Positions 37,906 through 45,916 of a stretch of DNA of 64,000 bases are shown piece after piece (position 1 is the stretch's first letter; every line of letters starts with the position of its first letter). Source of the DNA: Candidatus Heimdallarchaeota archaeon (GTDB taxonomy: Archaea; Asgardarchaeota; Heimdallarchaeia; Heimdallarchaeales; Heimdallarchaeaceae); NCBI GenBank assembly GCA_018238545.1, contig JABCTC010000012.1, forward strand, positions 26,470 through 90,469. The letters run 5' to 3'. The position numbers were made by a program, and so were the translations under genes. The notes under the pieces were generated by a model. It had not been told where the DNA came from and did not search any database. It saw only the letters and a list, made by a program, of their open reading frames with translations.

Positions 37906-38959
37906 CAACAATCATCTTTTTTGCATAAAGATAAGCAATACAGTACGCAGAATTTATTTCAGCAGACCTTATTATATTAGTTGCTAGTATTAACTCACCA
38001 TATATCATCTTGTTTTTTAAGTATTGGTAGATTACATCTGACCCAGAACCGGTTACTATTACTCTGTTCAAATTATATTCTTCTAATTTTCTTTTAATGT
38101 TTGAATTAATTTCTTCAAGCATATGAGATTTAAGCTGTACTGCTATTTCGACTAAATCTTCTTCTTCCAAACATGAGTCTACTATACACAACATGTTTTG
38201 CATCCTATTTATAGCATCTTCCTTGAATTTTGCTTTTTTATCAGGAGTATCAATGATATAGTTTGCCTGAGGCAAATCATCTGTTATAAGAAAAACATCT
38301 GCAGTTACTGCATGAGGTTCAAAAGGTAGATTGAATGTCTCGCCTTTGTACTCAAATTTTGGTTTAATGAATGCTACGTTTGTTTCAAGAAGTCCGTAAT
38401 ATAATAATTCATTGTGTTTCATTCTTTCATGATCCGACGATGAATTTGATAGGATTTTGCCTTCTTTTATCGGTATAAAGCTGGTTGTACGTGTGGAAAA
38501 GTCAACAACTAAAGCATCTTTTTTCACTAGCTCCCAAACACCTTCTCCTAGGGCTTTCCATCCTGCCGCTACTATTTTCTCGGGAATTTTAGTTGCTTCT
38601 TCAATTGGTAGAAATTCCCCGTCTATAGTATAGCACAGAATACTCCTGCTTTGGATGAATTTTGTAACAGATTGGATAACAAAATCAACTGTTTCTTTTG
38701 CAGAGGAGTAGAAAGAACTTGAAGTAGTAATAATGAACTTTCGAATATGATAATCGGCATAGGAACGCAATAATGTTTTAAGAATACCTTCTAACTCTTC
38801 CTTTCTTGTTCTTAAAGGAAGGTATATTTTCTGAAAACTCAATGGTTCTTCTGGATTAGCTGGGTTTATAATGATGATTTTATGTGTTGTTAGACCAAAA
38901 TCAAGAACCGCAATATTATTTTTTGTTTCCATAAAAGTTGATGATTGATTAGTTGCCAT
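37898..38959 (-). CDS. MfnF-like hydantoinase/oxoprolinase-family protein
   Basis: 353 residues with an ASKHA-type ATPase fold: FGLTTHKIIIIN near the start, DALVVDFSTRTTSFIPIKEG (phosphate 2-like), VTADVFLITDDLPQ and the C-terminal VIVTGSGSDVIYQYL. The string YTIDGEFLPIEEATKIPEKI matches the one-carbon (H4MPT-linked) family related to MfnF, which makes the furan amine of methanofuran. The ASKHA fold also occurs in actin, but the motifs are not those of actin. Overlap with the longin-V4R gene suggests a coupled role that is not understood. Orthology to MfnF itself is uncertain. Confidence 0.6.
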   Translation of the reverse strand: MATNQSSTFMETKNNIAVLDFGLTTHKIIIINPANPEEPLSFQKIYLPLRTRKEELEGILKTLLRSYADYHIRKFIITTSSSFYSSAKETVDFVIQSVTKFIQSRSILCYTIDGEFLPIEEATKIPEKIVAAGWKALGEGVWELVKKDALVVDFSTRTTSFIPIKEGKILSNSSSDHERMKHNELLYYGLLETNVAFIKPKFEYKGETFNLPFEPHAVTADVFLITDDLPQANYIIDTPDKKAKFKEDAINRMQNMLCIVDSCLEEEDLVEIAVQLKSHMLEEINSNIKRKLEEYNLNRVIVTGSGSDVIYQYLKNKMIYGELILATNIIRSAEINSAYCIAYLYAKKMIVDG

Positions 38960-39007
38960 CAATTAATAATCTCGAAGAAATCATTAATAAAAGTAGGGAT
39001 ACTCCCC

Positions 39008-39682
39008 CTACTTTCGTCGAATTTCTACACCTTCAGGTTCTCCATCATCCTCTAGCTCCTTGATTTTTTTTGATGATGCAACTTTCTTTTTGAGTTCCTC
39101 AAGTTTTGGATACTCTTCCCCAAGATTAGTAACTAACTTAGCCCTAGGATAGATTTTTTTAATGTATACACATATCTCAACTAAGTCTTCATTAGTGAAA
39201 TATTCACCAAATATGTGTTCTTTACCATCTTTCAGATTAAGTATTAACATAGCTTTGTTCTTGTATTTTCGCATATCTAAAGAGAATTTTCGAGGGATTT
39301 TAGATACACCAAATTTCCTTATGCTGCGTATATCAGCTTCGCTTTTTTTGGTTCTAATTCCTGTAAAAAAGAGCGGTGTTGAACGATATTTAATTGAGTC
39401 ACCGCTGATTGAAATGAAATCATACAAGTAAATTGATTCTCTTACTACTCGATTCCCAAAAATTAACAAAGGTAACACAGTAGCTAAGATTAATGAAAAC
39501 CAAGCCGTTAAATCTCCCTCAACGGGAGGTTGAATAAACACAAAAACAACGAAACTTGTAATCATAATAAGACTAAAGACAAGGTTAAGAGTGAAATCTT
39601 TCCATCCAAATCTCGTTGATTTTTTTGTTAGAATCGTTTCATCCTTTTTTTTATCTGTAGATTTTTTCACTTCTTGAGCCAT
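39008..39682 (-). CDS. Membrane protein with PH-like C-terminal domain
   Basis: 224 residues. Two hydrophobic helices (LNLVFSLIMITSFVVFVFI and AWFSLILATVLPLLIFG) are followed by a beta-rich domain (FISISGDSIKYRSTPLFFTG, MLILNLKDGKEHIFGEY) that resembles bacterial PH/DUF304-like membrane-associated domains. The last 25 residues are charged (KELEDDGEPEGVEIRRK). It lies three bases downstream of the UroD-family gene on the same strand. Function unknown. Confidence 0.5.
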   Translation of the reverse strand: MAQEVKKSTDKKKDETILTKKSTRFGWKDFTLNLVFSLIMITSFVVFVFIQPPVEGDLTAWFSLILATVLPLLIFGNRVVRESIYLYDFISISGDSIKYRSTPLFFTGIRTKKSEADIRSIRKFGVSKIPRKFSLDMRKYKNKAMLILNLKDGKEHIFGEYFTNEDLVEICVYIKKIYPRAKLVTNLGEEYPKLEELKKKVASSKKIKELEDDGEPEGVEIRRK

Positions 39683-39685
39683 TAT

Positions 39686-40684
39686 TTAAGACCTCTTTCT
39701 TGATTTGTGCATGGTTTTTGAGATAATCTCTATAGACTCGTTTGTTGCCGTAATTGGAATTACACAGCCTGGTGAGATTATAACTCTATTATCGTACTTC
39801 TTAGATGTCTCTATGGCTTCCAGTATATTATTCTTTATTTCTTCTTCAGTTCCATCTACCAAACTTTGGGTTTCATCAATACCAGCTAAGAGACCTCTCG
39901 AAAAAATATCTGCTGCTTCAGGGATTGACGGCCATGTTAGTTGATCGTGCCAGTTAAGACCATCTGCGTCAATATTTTCTACCACTTTATTGAAATTGAT
40001 ATTTTGTCCGTGAATATGTATAATATTGAAATCTGATTTCTTTCTAGTTTCTTGTATCAATTTTTTGATAAAGAAAACCTCGAAGCTATCCACTTCTTCC
40101 CACGTTAAATCAGTTTCTCGAAAATGTTGTGATGCGATGAATAATCCATTTGCACCTGCATCAATTGATGATTGAGCAAATTCTAACAAATCTTTGTATA
40201 TTATAAAAATTGCTTCCTTTAATTTTGTTTTATCCTCTCGCATATGTGTAACGAGATTCTTATCCATTTTAGAAGCAACCATCAAAGGAGAAAAAATGGT
40301 CATCATTTTAGGCAACCCTTCTAGTTTTTTACCTAATATTTTGACAGTTTTGACTTGGTCACCAAATTCCCCGTCATTTACATTAACTTGTTCTAAAGCA
40401 CCCCAATCCCCAATGCTGTTTATTGTGCATTCTTCACAACTAGTGCTGCCCGTAACTGGGTCATATTCTTTTGCTACCTTACATCCATAATCCACAACAG
40501 GATATCTACCATGAGGAGAGATTTTCATTAAATCGAATTGATGATGTTCATAGAATTTAATGTGAGCTTCAGCTAATCTCTCATAGTGCCTGTCATCATG
40601 TGGAAAATGTTTCCACAAACTAAACAAAGGATAATCTGCATTCTTCCCTTTGAATGTATTAAGTAACAATTCCAATTTATCCAT
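39686..40684 (-). CDS. Uroporphyrinogen decarboxylase-family protein
   Basis: 332 residues with the UroD TIM-barrel layout: FDLMKISPHGRYPVVDYG near the substrate-binding Asp region, FAQSSIDAGANGLFIAS, DGLNWHDQLTWPSIPE, FSRGLLAGIDETQ and the C-terminal IISPGCVIPITATNESIE. Corrinoid methyltransferase relatives use a zinc site HxC; here the motif reads HIHG, so zinc and methyl-transfer roles are doubtful. True uroporphyrinogen decarboxylase is also unlikely, because no heme-pathway gene lies near. The substrate is unknown. Confidence 0.75.
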   Translation of the reverse strand: MDKLELLLNTFKGKNADYPLFSLWKHFPHDDRHYERLAEAHIKFYEHHQFDLMKISPHGRYPVVDYGCKVAKEYDPVTGSTSCEECTINSIGDWGALEQVNVNDGEFGDQVKTVKILGKKLEGLPKMMTIFSPLMVASKMDKNLVTHMREDKTKLKEAIFIIYKDLLEFAQSSIDAGANGLFIASQHFRETDLTWEEVDSFEVFFIKKLIQETRKKSDFNIIHIHGQNINFNKVVENIDADGLNWHDQLTWPSIPEAADIFSRGLLAGIDETQSLVDGTEEEIKNNILEAIETSKKYDNRVIISPGCVIPITATNESIEIISKTMHKSRKRS

Positions 40685-40783
40685 ATGGTGTTTTAGGATT
40701 GGAAATTATCAAGATTGTGGTTAGTGAAAAACCTTTCAATAGAATAACTTAAAAATCCGCGTAAAAACCAAAGTTCGAGAACG

Positions 40784-41083
40784 ATGTCATTACGTGAGAG
40801 GAAAGTTGTTAGAAAGAAGAAAAAATTTGGTTTAGTGTTCGAATTTGTCCCTGTCATCCGTGATTTTACACCAGATGAAGAAACAAAGAAAAAGATTGAT
40901 GGAGAACTATCCAGGGCAAAAGGAGTAACACCAGCTTACCTTGCAGATAAGTACAATATTAGAGTTAGCGCTGCAAAAAAAATCTTGAGAGAAGCTGAAG
41001 CAAAAAACATTGTTAAATGCATCAGTAAATCAAGAAGAACAACCGTTTATTCTGCTGCTATGGATAAACCATCAGCTGAGTAA
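40784..41083 (+). CDS. rps25e: Small ribosomal subunit protein eS25
   Basis: 99 residues. Basic N-terminus (RERKVVRKKKKFG) and a winged-helix body (DEETKKKIDGELSRAKGVTP, YLADKYNIRVSAAKKILREA) ending in TTVYSA identify eukaryotic-type S25, found in Asgard, TACK and eukaryotes but missing from many euryarchaea. It assembles on the head of the small subunit. The TATA-like CTTAAAAAT about 32 bases before ATG 40784 points to a very short leader. Confidence 0.93.
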   Translation: MSLRERKVVRKKKKFGLVFEFVPVIRDFTPDEETKKKIDGELSRAKGVTPAYLADKYNIRVSAAKKILREAEAKNIVKCISKSRRTTVYSAAMDKPSAE

Positions 41084-41147
41084 TTTTGAATTCTCCATTT
41101 TTCAGAAAATAGTTATTTAAACAAGTATGTCATTTTCACTTCATATT

Positions 41148-42095
41148 CTACTCAAATAGTTCCGTAGAGTAAGGAGCATCAGTGATACCACTTTCTGTAA
41201 CATAAAACAATGCTTCTCTTTCAGGCATCCTTGAACTATCAAACAACCTAGCAATTCTTGAACTACCTCTTGATTTTCTTAGGAATATTCTTTGTTGAGG
41301 TCGATGGGCCCAAGCAAATCCTAAGGCAGGTTCTTCAGGGCTTCCGAATAAGAATTCTTCAACATTAGCAATAATTTGGTTAGTTACAACAATTGCAAGA
41401 TCATGTTTTACAGCAATCATGATCAGCTGTTCTGCAATTTGCATGAGTTTTTGTTGTCTTTCAACAAGCTTTCCTTTTCCTATAAATTCAGAGCGAAAAT
41501 GTGATGCTAAAGAATCAATGATTAGTAATTTGACGTTTTTCTCTGGTATAATTTCATCTAATTGGTCGACAATGCTAAATAAATGATGAGTGTTAACTGC
41601 TGAACTGATATAGATGTTGTTTAGTATTTCCTCAACATCCAATTCTCGGTAAGATGCCATTTCAACCACTCTTCGGGGTGAAAATGTTCTTTCAGTGTCA
41701 ATAAAAAAGGCATTACCTTCCAATCCTCCCTCTTCAAAAGGTAATTGTACGTTAATACATAATTGAAAACAAAGTTGTGTTTTACCAGAACCAAAACCAC
41801 CGGCTAACTCTGTTAACTCCTGTGTCCATATTCCCCCACCGAGTATGCCATCAAATTCATTTGAAGATGTAGTGATTTTACCTCTTTTCGATTCAAGTTC
41901 CAAAAATTTCATGGCTGAAATAGGTTGTATCCCAAGTTTATGTTGGGCCTTCTCAATGATTTTTTTTGCTTCTTCGATGGTTATATCAATCTCAGAGGAA
42001 AGTTCTTCTGATGTTGAAATTGATAAACTTTCAATAGTAAAACCAGCATTTTCTAACTTCTCCAGTATTTTCTTATTGATTCCTTCAAGATCCAT
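41148..42095 (-). CDS. radA: DNA recombination protein RadA
   Basis: RecA/Rad51-type strand-exchange ATPase, 315 residues. The N-terminal helix-hairpin-helix domain (IDITIEEAKKIIEKAQHKLG) is followed by Walker A GGFGSGKTQ, SPRRVVEMA, Walker B LLIIDSLAS, the L2 region NQIIANVEEFLFGSPEEP and HRPQQRIFLRKSRGSSRIA with DSSRMPEREALFYVTESGI. The residue before the P-loop is G rather than the usual E (GEFGSGKT in most RadA), with no obvious effect. The N-terminal domain distinguishes it from RadB. GGTGAT six bases before ATG 42095 supports the start. Confidence 0.92.
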   Translation of the reverse strand: MDLEGINKKILEKLENAGFTIESLSISTSEELSSEIDITIEEAKKIIEKAQHKLGIQPISAMKFLELESKRGKITTSSNEFDGILGGGIWTQELTELAGGFGSGKTQLCFQLCINVQLPFEEGGLEGNAFFIDTERTFSPRRVVEMASYRELDVEEILNNIYISSAVNTHHLFSIVDQLDEIIPEKNVKLLIIDSLASHFRSEFIGKGKLVERQQKLMQIAEQLIMIAVKHDLAIVVTNQIIANVEEFLFGSPEEPALGFAWAHRPQQRIFLRKSRGSSRIARLFDSSRMPEREALFYVTESGITDAPYSTELFE

Positions 42096-42299
42096 TTGCT
42101 AATCACCAATTAGGTAATAAATACTTGTTAAAAACTTTGGGTAAAAATGTATCGTTAGTTAATTTGATTTGTTTAATTATCGAAAAACACTAATCTTTTT
42201 ATATTCTTCTTCAGCCATTTTTATGATAACTTTTGAGAGTTAAATATCTCTCAAAAAATATCTCAACATCATTAAGGTGCTAATATTTCGGTGACATAA

Positions 42300-43481
42300 A
42301 TGAAAGAAATAACAGAAGATGTTTTTTACATCGGTGTGAATGACCATGAAACTGATCTTTTTGAAGGTTTATGGCCTATTCCAGAAGGAGTTAGTTATAA
42401 TAGTTATCTGGTTAAAGGAACAGAGAAAGTAGCTATTGTTGATTTAGTGAAAATTCTATTCGTAGATGAATTTCTAACAAATATTGAGAAGAACGTTTCC
42501 TTTGAAAAGATTGATTATGTTGTAATGAATCACATTGAACCTGATCATAGTGGTTCTCTCTTAAGGTTTCTTGAAAAAGCGCCTCAAGTGACAATTATAT
42601 GTACTAAAAAAGCAAAGGGTATGCTCAATGATTTTTACAAAGTAACTAATAACATAGTTATTGTAGGTGAGGGTGATGAAATTGATTTGGGTGGTAGAAA
42701 ACTTGTTTTCTATATGGACCCATTGGTTCATTGGCCTGAAACAATGTTAACTTATGATACTAAAGACCAAATACTCTTTTCTTGCGATGCTTTCGGTTCG
42801 TACAAGGCTTTAGACATAGGTATATTTGACGATGAAGTAAACCCTGATGAATATTATGAAGAAACAATAAGGTATTTCAGCAATATCGTTGCTAAATATG
42901 TAAAATATGTTCAAAAAGCAATGGCTAAGCTTACCGATTTACCTATAAAGATGATTGCTCCATCTCACGGAATTATTTGGAGAGCAAATCCAAAAAGGAT
43001 AATTGATTTATATGTTGATTTAGCTGCAAGAAAAACTCAACCTGGTGTAGCTATCATATATGGTTCCATGTATGGAAACACAAAAAATGTAGCGGATTAT
43101 GTTGCTGAGGGTGTTAAAGAGGCTGGTGTTCCCGTAATAATGCTTGATTTTACTAGACATCATTTGAGCTATTTGCTAAAAGAGTCGTGGAAAAACAAAG
43201 GGATTATACTTGGCATTCCAACATATGATGGAGGACCATTTTTAGGAGCTTCATATTACTTACATTTGATGAAAAGAAAGAATTTACGCGAAAGAATTGT
43301 AGGGTTCTTTGGCTCATCGCTGTGGAGTGGTCGTGCATTACTTCAAGCTTCCGAACAACTGAAAGAATTAGATTGGGAAATTGTTGAACCGTTACTAGAA
43401 TTCAGAGGAGCTGCAACAGAGGAAGTTTTGCAGCAAGCCAAAGAATTAGGTAAAAAAATAGGTGAGATGACAAAAGAGTAG
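42300..43481 (+). CDS. fprA: Flavodiiron protein (A-type flavoprotein)
   Basis: Reduces oxygen (or nitric oxide) in anaerobes. 393 residues: a metallo-beta-lactamase-like diiron domain with NHIEPDHSG, HWPETM, CDAFGSY and the late His in APSHGII, then a flavodoxin domain with FMN loop IYGSMYGNTKN and IPTYDGGPFLGASY. All expected diiron ligands are visible. GGTGAC five bases before ATG 42300 is the ribosome site. It probably takes electrons from a rubredoxin or F420, but no such gene lies adjacent. Confidence 0.93.
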   Translation: MKEITEDVFYIGVNDHETDLFEGLWPIPEGVSYNSYLVKGTEKVAIVDLVKILFVDEFLTNIEKNVSFEKIDYVVMNHIEPDHSGSLLRFLEKAPQVTIICTKKAKGMLNDFYKVTNNIVIVGEGDEIDLGGRKLVFYMDPLVHWPETMLTYDTKDQILFSCDAFGSYKALDIGIFDDEVNPDEYYEETIRYFSNIVAKYVKYVQKAMAKLTDLPIKMIAPSHGIIWRANPKRIIDLYVDLAARKTQPGVAIIYGSMYGNTKNVADYVAEGVKEAGVPVIMLDFTRHHLSYLLKESWKNKGIILGIPTYDGGPFLGASYYLHLMKRKNLRERIVGFFGSSLWSGRALLQASEQLKELDWEIVEPLLEFRGAATEEVLQQAKELGKKIGEMTKE

Positions 43482-43591
43482 TAAATAGATAGTTTTTCTA
43501 CTCCTTTTTCTCATTTTTGTTGCATTACTTTTCATTTTAAAACCCTTATCTCTTGTTTTCTTACTTATTCCTAGCAAATTTTAGAAAAAAG

Positions 43592-43599
43592 TTTTAAAT
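43592..43599 (+). promoter_or_regulatory. TATA box of the small 70-residue protein gene
   Basis: TTTTAAAT is centred 27 bases before ATG 43623, giving a leaderless transcript and supporting that this short frame is a real gene. Confidence 0.5.
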
Positions 43600-43622
43600 C
43601 CTTAAAGAGAAATAATATCAGA

Positions 43623-43835
43623 ATGACCTATCTACAACAAAAAATAACAAAAGAGAGCGGGTTAAAATTAACAAATGAAGTTGTAGATATTATTGTGGAA
43701 GGAATGTCAGATAATAATCGAGGTGTGAGAGAGGCAGCATATTCTACTTGGGTTTCAGTAGTAGAGATGGAATCAGATCAAGTTACTGAAGAAATGCTAT
43801 CCAAAGTCACTCAAGCCCTGAAGACCTATTCTTGA
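43623..43835 (+). CDS. Small helical protein, possible histone-fold or HEAT-like
   Basis: 70 residues, all-helical. Its length and pattern (KESGLKLTNEVVDIIVEGM, then a long helix and QVTEEMLSKVTQAL) can be laid over archaeal histones, which have KDAGAxRVSxDA, a long middle helix and KTIKAEDIELA. But RGVREAAYSTW is also typical of a HEAT helix, and histone DNA-contacting Arg/Lys positions are largely missing. It stands alone with its own TATA box and is separated from its neighbours by T-rich tracts. Function unknown. Confidence 0.55.
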   Translation: MTYLQQKITKESGLKLTNEVVDIIVEGMSDNNRGVREAAYSTWVSVVEMESDQVTEEMLSKVTQALKTYS

Positions 43836-43894
43836 AGTGAATATAGTATCATTTGACTTTTAAAAACAAAAATAAAAAAAGAGAAATATTTTCT

Positions 43895-45520
43895 CTAATA
43901 ATCTTCGGGCATTCCACCGCCGCCACCAGGCATTGGGGGACCGCCACCAGATAGTTCTTTAGAAGCAATAACGTCATCAATTCTTAAGATCATTTCTGCA
44001 GCTTCAGAAGCACTACTGATAGCTTGTAATTTGACAGAAATAGGCTCCCAAACATTGAGTTTAGACATGTCATCTACTTTCTTAGCAAAAGGATTAACTC
44101 CAAAGAAGTTACCAACTTTGCTGTGTTGGACATGCAATTCAGCAAGTACATCAATAGGATCAAGTCCACCGTTTTCTGCTAAAGTTCTTGGAATAATTTC
44201 TACAGCCTTAGCGAATTTTTCAACTGCTAATTGAACTTTACTAGTTTGAGCTTTAGCAAATCCACTTAGTTTTTGACTAATTTGAATTTCTGGAGCTCCA
44301 CCACCTGGAACAACTTTTTGGTCATGAATAACTTGTCTAACGACACAGAGGGCATCATGAATAGCTCTATCTGCTTCATTGACAATCATTTCTGTTCCAC
44401 CACGGATGACAATAGAAACTGCCTTAGGATCTGTGCAACCTGTAATGAAAATCATGTTGTCATCACTGATGGATTTCTGTTCTGCGAGTTCAGCGTTTCC
44501 AAGGTATTGATCTAAATCGTCAAGGCTTGTTGTAACTTTAGCTCCAGTTGCTTTAGCTAATTTATCCATGTCGCTTTTCTTAATTCGACGAACAGCTGAA
44601 ATACCTTTCTTTGCTAGATAGTGTTGAATAATATCATCAATACCTTTCTGACAAAGTACTACGTTAGCTCCAGAGGCAATGATTTTATCAGCCATCTCTT
44701 TTAGCATTTCGTGTTCACTATCCAAAAATGCTTGGATTTGGTCTGGACTTGTAATGTTAATTTTAGCGTCAATTTCTGTTTTGCTTAATTCAAGACCTTT
44801 ATCTAGAAGTAGAATTTTTGCACCGCTTATCTTTTTGGGCATGTCAACATGTACAAACTCTTTGTCGAGTATAATTCCATCGATGAGTTCTGTATCAGCA
44901 AGACTTCCTCCTTTCTTCTTCTGGATTTGGATGTTGTCAATGTTGGCAACAAGCTCACCATCCTTTTCTTCAGTAATAGATTTCACTGCTTTCACAATAA
45001 TCTTAGAGAGCGTTTCTTTCTCACCACTGACTATTTTGGATGACATGGAAGTTTGAGCAACATAATTGAGTATATCTTCATCTTCAAACGATACCTCTCT
45101 AGCCATTTCTTCTAGAATTTCGATAGCCTTAAATCGGGCTTTTTTGTAACCATCAACAATGATGCTAGGATGAACATCAATATCTAACAAATCTTCAGCT
45201 TGCTTAAGCAGTTCTCCAGCAATCACAACAACGGTAGTTGTTCCGTCACCAGTTTCTTGATCTTGTGTCTTGGATAAATCAATAAGGAATTTAGCTGCAG
45301 GATGACTGACTTCAATCTCTTTCAAAATTGTAGCACCATCATTTGTAACAATAGTATCACTAAAATTGTCTATCAACATTTTGTCCATCCCTTTGGGACC
45401 AAGAGCTGAACGAATCGCTTCAGATACTGCTCTAGCGGCAAGGATATTATTTCTTTGTGCATCTTTACCCTGAGTTCTTTCAGTACCTTCTTTCATAATA
45501 TAAATGGGAGTACCATACAT
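43895..45520 (-). CDS. thsA: Thermosome subunit (group II chaperonin)
   Basis: ATP-driven protein folding ring subunit, 541 residues. Key motifs: ALGPKGMDKMLID, TNDGATILKE, the nucleotide-binding GDGTTT, the catalytic region VVPGGGAPEIQ and NGGLDPIDVL. It ends in the Gly/Pro/Met-rich tail GGGPPMPGGGGGMPEDY typical of the family. GAGGT seven bases before ATG 45520 and a TATATATC element about 65 bases upstream give a short leader. A single thermosome gene is seen here; others may exist outside the window. Confidence 0.95.
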   Translation of the reverse strand: MYGTPIYIMKEGTERTQGKDAQRNNILAARAVSEAIRSALGPKGMDKMLIDNFSDTIVTNDGATILKEIEVSHPAAKFLIDLSKTQDQETGDGTTTVVVIAGELLKQAEDLLDIDVHPSIIVDGYKKARFKAIEILEEMAREVSFEDEDILNYVAQTSMSSKIVSGEKETLSKIIVKAVKSITEEKDGELVANIDNIQIQKKKGGSLADTELIDGIILDKEFVHVDMPKKISGAKILLLDKGLELSKTEIDAKINITSPDQIQAFLDSEHEMLKEMADKIIASGANVVLCQKGIDDIIQHYLAKKGISAVRRIKKSDMDKLAKATGAKVTTSLDDLDQYLGNAELAEQKSISDDNMIFITGCTDPKAVSIVIRGGTEMIVNEADRAIHDALCVVRQVIHDQKVVPGGGAPEIQISQKLSGFAKAQTSKVQLAVEKFAKAVEIIPRTLAENGGLDPIDVLAELHVQHSKVGNFFGVNPFAKKVDDMSKLNVWEPISVKLQAISSASEAAEMILRIDDVIASKELSGGGPPMPGGGGGMPEDY

Positions 45521-45916
45521 AATTTTTACCTCACTCTAATAATGTTTGAGTGTAAATTTCAATTTGTTTTACTTTTCATTGATATATAACCTTTGTGTTT
45601 TTATAAAAATTGTAACTAACACATTTCTTCTCTAATTATTGATGAAGTATCATCCTTTCATCCAATTTTAAACGCTTATTTTAAAACAATATCTCCAACG
45701 TGCACTTGTACTAGTATAAGTTACCATATAAGCTTATTCTTAACTCAAAATTCACTTGCATTGCCTATCCAGAGCGTTAATTGATTTCGTACAGAATCCC
45801 GACTTAATTGCCTAACTACATAAATTTTTAAGATTGGTTTACCAATATATTTATAGGGGTTTTTCTGATGATTCACCACACTATTAGTGTGAAGAAGGGA
45901 AAGAAGTGATTACAGA
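45521..45916. promoter_or_regulatory. Divergent promoter region between thermosome and Arf-like gene
   Basis: About 396 bases without an open reading frame of use. For the minus-strand thermosome gene, TTATATATC lies near 45583-45591. For the plus-strand GTPase gene, ATATATTTATA lies near 45846-45856. No hairpin other than the palindrome near the right end was seen. Confidence 0.5.
45877..45891. promoter_or_regulatory. Perfect 15-base palindrome at the Arf-like promoter
   Basis: CACACTA-T-TAGTGTG is an exact inverted repeat centred on one T. It lies about 25-30 bases after the TATA box, over the expected transcription start and within the presumed leader, as a repressor site would. Confidence 0.45.

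Noticed and set aside
37898..38959. Actin-like protein
   Set aside because: The ASKHA fold is plausible, but the string pattern fits the MfnF-like one-carbon family; actin-specific motifs and length are missing.
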